In this document: positions 58,403-64,000 of the stretch, in pieces | How positions within the stretch are numbered: position 1 is the stretch's first letter | Layout of the letters: each line of letters opens with the position of its first letter | Source: DASUPK01 sp963695805 | GTDB lineage: Bacteria; Actinomycetota; Thermoleophilia; Solirubrobacterales; 70-9 | Reading direction: 5' to 3' | Assembly (NCBI GenBank): GCA_963695805.1 | Contig: CAVOHV010000015.1 | Span: 124,001 to 188,000 of the forward strand | Length of the DNA stretch: 64,000 nucleotides | Translations under genes and position numbers: made by a program | Notes under the pieces: generated by a model | What the model saw: the letters and a program-made list of their open reading frames with translations, nothing else | Databases searched by the model: none | Told to the model about the DNA's origin: nothing

Positions 58403-58704
58403 CCGCCGCCGACCTCCGGTTGATACGCCGGGTGGGCCTTGGCCCAGTCGGCGATCTTGCCCGAGCCGGCCACGGTCTTGCCCTCGTCGAGCAGGAGCAC
58501 CGGCAGGTTGATCTGTCCCGTGAGCTCCCGGACCTCCTCCCGGCCTCGGCGACGCTCCCCCCAGGTCCACGGCGCCAGGCGGTAGCCCGGGAGGTCTCGG
58601 ATCTCGTACTCGTAGCCCGCCTCGTCGAGCGCCTTGGCGGCTCGTCCGCAGGGGTGGCCGATCGAGGCGTGACTCTTCTTCTGGCCGCAGGTGTAGAGGA
58701 TCAC
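58399..58704 (-). CDS. glutaredoxin/GST N-terminal-like protein in the purine operon
   Basis: 101 aa. ILYTCGQKKSHASIGHPCGR is a thioredoxin-fold start with Cys residues at positions 6 and 19, followed by AAKALDEAGYEYEIRDLPGY, NLPVLLLDEGKTVAGSGKIA (cis-Pro region) and a short tail. It overlaps purB by GTGA and purC by ATGA, so it is translated with them. A thiol-redox or binding function is likely; why it sits in purine synthesis is not clear. Confidence 0.8.
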   Translation of the reverse strand: MILYTCGQKKSHASIGHPCGRAAKALDEAGYEYEIRDLPGYRLAPWTWGERRRGREEVRELTGQINLPVLLLDEGKTVAGSGKIADWAKAHPAYQPEVGGG

Positions 58705-59984
58705 GGCCCAAGCCTATCCAGGCGCGCCATCACCTCAGGGACGTGGACGAGGTAGGCGTCGTAGTCGAAAACCTCATCGAGGGGCAGCTGTGGAGCGGAC
58801 GACGCGATCAGCTCCCGGAAGCTCGTTCCTTCGTCCCAGGCGCGCTGTGCGGACTCCTGGACGACGCGGTAGGCCTCGTCGCGGCTCATTCCGGAATCGA
58901 CGAGCGCGGTCAGGGCGCGCTGGCTGAAGAGCGCCCCGTGGGTGAGCTCGAGGTTCTCGCGCATGCGGTCGGTGTGGACGGTCATCCCCTCGACTATGCG
59001 GGTGGCGATGTGCTGCATGTAGTCGAGCGCGATCGTGGCGTCCGGAATCACCACCCGCTCTGCCCCGGAGTGGGAGATGTCCCGCTCGTGCCAGAGCGCG
59101 ACGTTCTCGAGGCCGACCTGCGAGTAGCCGCGCAGAACTCGCGCCAGGCCGGTGAGCCGCTCGGCGAGAATGGGATTTCGCTTGTGGGGCATTGCCGAGG
59201 AGCCCTTCTGTCCCGCTCCGAACGGCTCCTCGACCTCGCGCACCTCGGTCCGCTGAAGGTTCCTGATCTCGGTCCCGAAGCGCTCGAGGCCTGCGCCCGC
59301 GATCGCGATGCGCGCCAGGACCACGGCATGCCGGTCGCGCGGCACGACCTGTGTGGAGACGTCCTCCGTCCCGAGGCCGAGCGCCTCCATCACCCGCGCC
59401 TCGACGGCCGGGGGCACCGAGGCGTAGCTCCCGACCGCTCCTGAGAGCTTCCCGACGGCGACCTGCTCGAAGGCGTCGGTGAGCCGTTGAAGATTGCGGT
59501 CGGCCTCGAAGGCGAAGCCCGCGAGCCGGAGGCCGAAGGTGGTCGGCTCCGCGTGGACTCCGTGGGTGCGGCCGACGCAGAGGGTGTCGGCGAACTCCAA
59601 TGCCCTGGCGACGAGTGCGTCGCGATATGCCCTCGCACCCCGCACGATGATCTCCCCCGCCTCGCGGAGTTGCAGCGCCAGGGCCGTGTCGAGGACGTCC
59701 GAGGAGGTGAGGCCGTAGTGCAGCCACCGTCCCTCCTCCCCGATCGAGTCGGACACGACGTCGACGAACGCGGCGACGTCATGGCCCGTGGTTCGCTCGC
59801 GCTCCTCGACCGCATCGACGGTGAACGAGGCCCGTTCGCGGCAGGCCCTGGCCGCCTCCTCGGGGACAACGCCCTCTGCGGCCCACGCGTCGGTCGCGGC
59901 CAGCTCGACCGCGAGCCAGGTCTCCATCCGGTGCCGCTGGCTCCAGACGGCGCCGATCTCCTCGCGTGTGTAGCGGGGGATCAC
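58701..59984 (-). CDS. purB: adenylosuccinate lyase
   Basis: 427 aa. Signature SSAMPHKRNPILAERLTGLA, plus YGLTSSDVLDTALALQLREA, VGRTHGVHAEPTTFGLRLAG and the early helix RYTREEIGAVWSQRHRMETW. It splits SAICAR and adenylosuccinate. It lies 31 bp after purE and overlaps the glutaredoxin-like gene. Confidence 0.94.
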   Translation of the reverse strand: MIPRYTREEIGAVWSQRHRMETWLAVELAATDAWAAEGVVPEEAARACRERASFTVDAVEERERTTGHDVAAFVDVVSDSIGEEGRWLHYGLTSSDVLDTALALQLREAGEIIVRGARAYRDALVARALEFADTLCVGRTHGVHAEPTTFGLRLAGFAFEADRNLQRLTDAFEQVAVGKLSGAVGSYASVPPAVEARVMEALGLGTEDVSTQVVPRDRHAVVLARIAIAGAGLERFGTEIRNLQRTEVREVEEPFGAGQKGSSAMPHKRNPILAERLTGLARVLRGYSQVGLENVALWHERDISHSGAERVVIPDATIALDYMQHIATRIVEGMTVHTDRMRENLELTHGALFSQRALTALVDSGMSRDEAYRVVQESAQRAWDEGTSFRELIASSAPQLPLDEVFDYDAYLVHVPEVMARLDRLGP

Positions 59985-60015
59985 GTTCTAAGTCTGAACT
60001 ACTACGCCCTGAGCC

Positions 60016-60480
60016 CTAGGCGTTGATGATCCGGGCCGCGAGGATCCCCGCGTTCTTCGCGCCGTCGATCGCGACGCATGCGACGGGGACGCCGGGCGGC
60101 ATCTGCACCGCGGAGAGCAGCGCGTCGAGGCCGCCGAGGGCCTTCCCCGAGATCGGGACGCCGACCACCGGTAGATCGGTGTGGGCGGCGGCGAAGCCGG
60201 GCAGCGCAGCCGACATGCCGGCGCCCGCGATGATCACCTTCAGACCACGCATCCGCGCGTTCACGCAGTAGTCGCGGGTCTCGTCCGGAGTCCGGTGCGC
60301 GCTCAGAACGCGGACCTCGTAGCGAATCCCGTGGTCGTGGAGTGCCTCCCCCGCGGGCTGGAGCTTGGGCTTGTCGTTCTTCGAACCCATGATAATTCCC
60401 ACCAGCGGCGCGTCGACCTCGATCTCCTCGAACGCCTCCTCCACCTGGGGCATCGTCTCGACGGCTTCGCCCTCGGGCAT
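60016..60480 (-). CDS. purE: N5-CAIR mutase
   Basis: 154 aa. GIIMGSKNDKPKLQPAGEAL, YEVRVLSAHRTPDETRDYC, VIIAGAGMSAALPGFAAAHT and LPVVGVPISGKALGGLDALL match PurE, though SKNDKP replaces the usual SDWP-type loop. About 20 acidic residues precede the core. Overlaps purD as TGATG. No purK is present in the window, so either it lies elsewhere or this is a class II enzyme. Confidence 0.9.
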   Translation of the reverse strand: MPEGEAVETMPQVEEAFEEIEVDAPLVGIIMGSKNDKPKLQPAGEALHDHGIRYEVRVLSAHRTPDETRDYCVNARMRGLKVIIAGAGMSAALPGFAAAHTDLPVVGVPISGKALGGLDALLSAVQMPPGVPVACVAIDGAKNAGILAARIINA

Positions 60481-61772
60481 CAGCTCCTCCGTTCCGTTGT
60501 CATTTCGTGGTCCACCGCCCGGGCGGCGATGTCGGTTCGCATCTGCTTCCCGTCGAAGCTGATCAGCTCGGCCGCATCGTATGCACGCCGCCGCGCCTCA
60601 GCGGCCGAGGCGCCGAGCCCGGTGACGTTGAGGACACGGCCGCCAGCGGTGACGATCTCCCCGTCGCGGCGGGCCGTCCCGGCGTGCGTGATCTCAACTC
60701 CCTCGAGCCCGGCCACTGAATCGAGCCCCCGGATCACGTCCCCCTTCGACGAGGACTCCGGATATCCGGCGGAAGCGAGCACGACGGTGACCGCGCAGTC
60801 CTCTCCGAAGTCCGCCTCGAGCCCGGTGAGGCCGCCCTCCGTCCGGGTCGCCAGGCAGAGGCCGATCAGGTCGGAGCGCAGGCGCGGCAGCACGGCCTGC
60901 GTCTCCGGATCGCCGAAACGGGCGTTGAACTCGAGCACCCTCGGCCCCGACTCCGTCAGCATCAACCCGGCGTAGAGGACCCCCTGATAGGGGATACCGC
61001 GAGCCTTCATCGCCGCCACAGTCGGACGGTGGACCAGGTCGGCGATGCGCTCGGCCTCAGCGGAGTCGATTCCGGGCACCGGCGAGTAGCTGCCCATGCC
61101 GCCGGTGTTCGGTCCCTCATCGCCGTCGTGGATCCGCTTGTAGTCCTGCGCCGGGGCAAGCGGCAGCACGTTCTCCCCATCGCAGAGTGCGAGCAGGGAG
61201 AGCTCCTCGCCTTCCAGGAACTCCTCGATCACGACGCGGGTGTCTCCGAACCGCCGCTCTGTGAAGAACACATCCACCGCCTCGTGCGCCTCGGCCTCGG
61301 TCGTCGCGATGATCACGCCCTTCCCGGCCGCCAGCCCGTCCGCCTTGAGCACGATCGGATACGAGGCGGGCGCCAGCTGCTCGAGCGCCTCTTCCCTCGA
61401 GCCGACGACGGTGTGGGCCGCGGTCGGGATCTCCGCCTCCTCCATCAGCCGTTTGGCGAACAGCTTCGATCCCTCGATCTGTGCGGCCGCACCGCGGGGC
61501 CCGAATGTGGCGATGCCTGCGTCCTCCAGCGCGTCGACGAGCCCCGCGACGAGGGGCGCCTCCGGTCCGACGATGACGAGGTCGATGCCGTTGTCCCGGG
61601 CCGCGCCGACGAGACCGTCGACGTCCTCGGCCCCGACGCGGACGATCGAAGCGTCCTCGGCGATTCCGGCGTTGCCCGGCGCGCAGAAGAGCTCGGGTTC
61701 GCTGGGCGAGCGTGAGAGTGCGCGGATGACCGCGTGCTCGCGTCCCCCGCCGCCGACGACGAGGACCTTCAT
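60480..61772 (-). CDS. purD: phosphoribosylamine-glycine ligase
   Basis: 430 aa ATP-grasp enzyme. GGGGREHAVIRALSRSPSEP, IVGPEAPLVAGLVDALEDAG, PIVLKADGLAAGKGVIIATT, VIEEFLEGEELSLLALCDG and DEGPNTGGMGSYSPVPG are all present. It makes GAR. The start is 19 bp below the GYD-domain gene. Confidence 0.95.
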   Translation of the reverse strand: MKVLVVGGGGREHAVIRALSRSPSEPELFCAPGNAGIAEDASIVRVGAEDVDGLVGAARDNGIDLVIVGPEAPLVAGLVDALEDAGIATFGPRGAAAQIEGSKLFAKRLMEEAEIPTAAHTVVGSREEALEQLAPASYPIVLKADGLAAGKGVIIATTEAEAHEAVDVFFTERRFGDTRVVIEEFLEGEELSLLALCDGENVLPLAPAQDYKRIHDGDEGPNTGGMGSYSPVPGIDSAEAERIADLVHRPTVAAMKARGIPYQGVLYAGLMLTESGPRVLEFNARFGDPETQAVLPRLRSDLIGLCLATRTEGGLTGLEADFGEDCAVTVVLASAGYPESSSKGDVIRGLDSVAGLEGVEITHAGTARRDGEIVTAGGRVLNVTGLGASAAEARRRAYDAAELISFDGKQMRTDIAARAVDHEMTTERRS

Positions 61773-61791
61773 GCCGAGACGTTCCTGGAGC

Positions 61792-62073
61792 TCAAAGCGA
61801 CTTCGCGAACTCCTCGACCGGGATCGCGGACAGCGTCTGGCTGCTCATCGTGCCGCGCGAGCCGAGCTCGACGGAGACCTTGGCCATCGTCTGCGCGTCG
61901 GGCGCCTCGACGATGGTGATGAAGTCGTACGGGCCGAGGGTCGCCCACTGGTCCTTGACGGTCACCCCCAGTTGTTCGACCTCCTTGTTGACCTCCTGAA
62001 TGCGGCTGGGGTTGTTCTTCAGCGTCTGCACGCCCTCAGAGGTCAGGTTGGTGAGCATCACGAACATCGCCAT
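61792..62073 (-). CDS. GYD-domain protein
   Basis: 93 aa from the ATG at 62073. MAMFVMLTNLTSEGVQTLKN, VTVKDQWATLGPYDFITIVE (the GxYD motif) and AKVSVELGSRGTMSSQTLSA show the GYD family, a small ferredoxin-like fold of unknown function. It heads the purine operon just before purD, so it may be coexpressed. Confidence 0.85.
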   Translation of the reverse strand: MAMFVMLTNLTSEGVQTLKNNPSRIQEVNKEVEQLGVTVKDQWATLGPYDFITIVEAPDAQTMAKVSVELGSRGTMSSQTLSAIPVEEFAKSL

Positions 62074-62189
62074 CTTGTCTCCTCTCCTGGTGACTTGCCC
62101 GGTAGGCCCCTTTCTTTCACTTTCGCACGCTCTGTGCAATCTCGGGGCGATCGACGCGCTCGTCCGGGGAAGCGGACATCATCCCGCTC

Positions 62190-62837
62190 ATGCCCGATCA
62201 TCCGCTCTTCGCCCGCTTCTACGACCGCCTCACCGCCAGGACCGAGCGCGCCGGCCTCGCGGATATGCGTCACCGGCTGCTGAGCTCGGCCTCCGGCCGC
62301 GTGCTCGAGCTCGGGGCCGGCACCGGCCACAACCTCGAGCACTACACGGACGCGGTGACCGAGCTCGTCCTCGCGGAGCCGGACCCGAACATGGCGAAGC
62401 TGCTCCGCGAGCGGCTCGACCGGGAGGGAACAGCCGCGGGGCACGCCACCGTCATCGAGGTGCCGGCCGAGGAGCTTCCCTTCGACGACGGCAGCTTCGA
62501 CGTCGTCGTCGCCACTCTGGTCTTGTGCACGGTCGAGGACCCGGGTCGCGCTCTCGCCGAAGCGCGCCGGGTGTTGGTCGAGGGCGGGCGGTTCCTCTAT
62601 CTGGAGCACGTGCGCAGCGCCCGGCCGGGGCTCGCCCGCTGGCAGAACTGGCTCGAGAGGCCCTGGGGATGGGTGTCCGGCGGCTGCCATCCGAACCGCG
62701 CGACGGACCAGTTGCTCGCCGGTGCCGGCTTCTGGATCGACAGCCTCGAACGCGACAAGCTCCCCAAGGCCCCCCCGCTGGTTCGCCCTGTGATCCGGGG
62801 CGTGGCTATCAGGCCGAGCGGGGTCAGCGAGGGCTGA
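62190..62837 (+). CDS. class I SAM methyltransferase (METTL7/PmtA-like)
   Basis: 215 aa. HPLFARFYDRLTARTERAGL is the typical start; motif I is RVLELGAGTGHNLEHY, followed by LVLAEPDPNMAKLL, IEVPAEELPFDDGSFDVVVA and EARRVLVEGGRFLYLEHVRS. The C-terminal WGWVSGGCHPNRATDQLLAG resembles lipid or thiol methyltransferases of the METTL7 type. Substrate is not known. Divergent from the GYD-purine operon with 116 bp between. Confidence 0.85.
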   Translation: MPDHPLFARFYDRLTARTERAGLADMRHRLLSSASGRVLELGAGTGHNLEHYTDAVTELVLAEPDPNMAKLLRERLDREGTAAGHATVIEVPAEELPFDDGSFDVVVATLVLCTVEDPGRALAEARRVLVEGGRFLYLEHVRSARPGLARWQNWLERPWGWVSGGCHPNRATDQLLAGAGFWIDSLERDKLPKAPPLVRPVIRGVAIRPSGVSEG

Positions 62838-62856
62838 GCCGGTCTAGCGCGGGCGG

Positions 62857-63813
62857 TCAGCCCGGTCGCCGCTCGCCGTCGCTGCTCACCGCGGTCCCGT
62901 CCTGCCAGGGCTCGAGCGCCTCCGCCGTGGCCCACGGGGATCTCCCGTCGACCTCCACCTGTGTGATCATCGCGGCCATCTTCTCCTTCGAAGATTCGGT
63001 GGCGGAGGAGACCATGAACCACTTGCGCTCCTCCGCCAAGCCGCGGTGCAGGGGACGCGAGGTGCCCTCGTAGACGGCCCGCTTCAGCGACCGGATCGCC
63101 TCGGGGGAGCGCCGCGCGAGCCGCTCGCCGATCCGAACCCCGGCGTCCTCCACCTGCTCCGGTGGAACCACCGCTTGGACAAGGCCGTAGTCGAGCGCTT
63201 CGCGCGGGCTCAGCGTGCGGCGCTCGAGCATCATCGCCAGCCCACGACCGACGCCGACCAGCCTGGGGAGGCGCTGCGTCCCGCCGGCACCGGGGTTGAA
63301 GTCGAGCGTCATCTCGGGCAGGCCGATCGCGATGTCGGCGTCGGCCATCACTCGGACGTCGCAGGCGAGGGAGGTCTCGCAGCCGCCACCGGTCGCCGGT
63401 CCATTGATCGCCGCGATGAAGACCTTGTCCGAGCGGTTCATCGACAGGAACAGGTCGTGGATGCGGTAGAGCTCGAACACCGCCGCCAGCGGGGTGCGCT
63501 CGGCGAGGTCCCGCAGGACCGGCACTCGCCGCAGGGCTCCGGCGATCCGGAGCACGATCGCGGTGAGCCACGGCGGGGCGGCGATCCCGGCTCTCTCGAC
63601 GCTCGCGAGGATCTCGCCGACGTCGTAGTGCGTGATGTACATGCCCTCGGGCTTCCCGGTGATCACAACGGCGCCGACCGAGCGATCGCCGCGCAGCGAG
63701 GAGAACAGGTCGCCGAGCTCGCGGACCATCCCGGCCGTCATGAAGTTGTGCGGCGGGTGATCGACCCTTACGACCAGGACACGGCCGCGGCGCTCGGTCT
63801 CGAACAACGGCAT
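62857..63813 (-). CDS. enoyl-CoA hydratase/isomerase family protein
   Basis: 318 aa from the ATG at 63813 (MPLFETERRGRVLVVRVDHP). Crotonase fold with PHNFMTAGMVRELGDLFSSL, AINGPATGGGCETSLACDVR (oxyanion loop) and IGLPEMTLDFNPGAGGTQRL with the catalytic Glu region. About 60 residues longer than usual between the first strands (LRIAGALRRVPVLRDLAERT), a helical insertion. Substrate is an acyl-CoA of unknown chain. Confidence 0.85.
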   Translation of the reverse strand: MPLFETERRGRVLVVRVDHPPHNFMTAGMVRELGDLFSSLRGDRSVGAVVITGKPEGMYITHYDVGEILASVERAGIAAPPWLTAIVLRIAGALRRVPVLRDLAERTPLAAVFELYRIHDLFLSMNRSDKVFIAAINGPATGGGCETSLACDVRVMADADIAIGLPEMTLDFNPGAGGTQRLPRLVGVGRGLAMMLERRTLSPREALDYGLVQAVVPPEQVEDAGVRIGERLARRSPEAIRSLKRAVYEGTSRPLHRGLAEERKWFMVSSATESSKEKMAAMITQVEVDGRSPWATAEALEPWQDGTAVSSDGERRPG

Positions 63814-63823
63814 AGGCCGAAGC

Positions 63824-64000
63824 CTATGCGTCGAATCCCACGTGGATGTGGTCGCAGTGGTCGGCCTGCGCAAAGCCGTTCGGGTTCGCCGGGCCGTCCG
63901 GGTCCCAGCAATAGATCAGCTCGGTGGGCTCCTGCCCCGGAGGCAGCGCGCCGAGCTGGCGGGCCAGCGTTCCGCAGGGCCCGTCGGGGGTGACATTGGT
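63824..64000 (-). CDS. C-terminal end of a gene cut by the window edge
   Basis: 58 residues, including LARQLGALPPGQEPTELIYC and FAQADHCDHIHVGFDA. HxxHIHVGF at the very end recalls metal-binding ends of secreted peptidases of the M15/M23 type, but the visible piece is too short to name. Confidence 0.55.
   Translation of the reverse strand, partial: TNVTPDGPCGTLARQLGALPPGQEPTELIYCWDPDGPANPNGFAQADHCDHIHVGFDA

Noticed and set aside
59628..59645. CCTCGCACCCCGCACG as a further palindromic-repeat copy
   Set aside because: It encodes the normal purB sequence VRGARAY and lacks the paired stem.
1..64000. CRISPR arrays, toxin-antitoxin pairs or restriction-modification genes
   Set aside because: No regular spacer-repeat pattern was seen, and no gene pair fits known toxin, antitoxin or modification families.

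Overview
The window is high-GC (most third codon positions are G or C) and gene-dense. It looks like a chromosomal segment of an actinobacterium, probably class Thermoleophilia (Solirubrobacterales-like). The pointers are many SnoaL/NTF2-like paralogues with a MSEENVE start and an ALEAAGLSE end, tRNA and protein features typical of Actinobacteria, GTG/TTG starts, and chained 4-bp gene overlaps. The placement is inferred from remembered protein families, not from a search. No rRNA, CRISPR array, replication origin or intact prophage is visible.

Left part, 1-12.8 kb, is accessory. It holds an IS110 transposase cut by the window edge and a second, badly frameshifted IS110 copy (11.5-12.6 kb). 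Between them lie two opposing runs of SnoaL-like genes (3.1-4.8 kb on minus, 7.9-8.8 kb on plus), several SnoaL fragments, a PhoD-type phosphatase, a two-gene micro-operon, an M15 peptidase, a TfoX-domain gene coupled to a methyltransferase, and small secreted proteins. A small hairpin repeat (GCTTT, 6-nt loop, AAAGC) is scattered only here. The part ends at the 3' end of a tRNA-Ala gene, the usual integration site of genomic islands.

Middle part, 12.9-23.5 kb, holds a membrane diguanylate cyclase, an acidic disordered protein, a glutamate dehydrogenase-like enzyme, a second tRNA-Ala, redox enzymes, and cell-envelope genes (D,D-carboxypeptidase, rhomboid protease, a secreted hydrolase with a peptidoglycan-binding domain). 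From 23.5 to 36.9 kb is a lipoate and 2-oxoacid dehydrogenase cluster: lipA, lipB, a leucine dehydrogenase-like gene, a branched-chain-type complex (E1a, E1b, E2), a pyruvate-type complex (E1a, E1b, E2) and a dihydrolipoyl dehydrogenase that could serve both. Thiamine genes follow (thiE; a TPP riboswitch driving thiO and a thiS-thiG fusion), which fits the thiamine diphosphate need of the E1 enzymes.

From 40.6 to 43.4 kb lies a probable SOS-controlled DNA-repair divergon: UdgX (KRRIH motif) with two companions on one side and a radical SAM protein on the other, with a palindromic LexA-type box between. Next come a sulfate/thiosulfate ABC importer operon with a convergent Rrf2 regulator (43.5-47.8 kb), a tRNA-Lys with an HNH-nuclease gene behind it, and a large purine cluster on the minus strand (48.9-62.1 kb: purH, N, F, L, Q, S, C, B, E, D; purM and purK are not seen). 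The window closes with a methyltransferase, an enoyl-CoA hydratase-like gene and a cut gene.

Three points cut across the window. First, a 30-nt palindromic repeat occurs six times between 19.9 and 49.7 kb; four copies lie inside reading frames, including lipB, purH and a dehydrogenase E2. Second, many otherwise sound genes carry single-base indels (tfoX-like, thiO, the radical SAM gene, purL with four, a secreted repeat protein), so base-level errors in this assembly are likely. Third, the SnoaL genes share a promoter box that sits directly against the ATG. All coordinates and alignments were worked out by eye.
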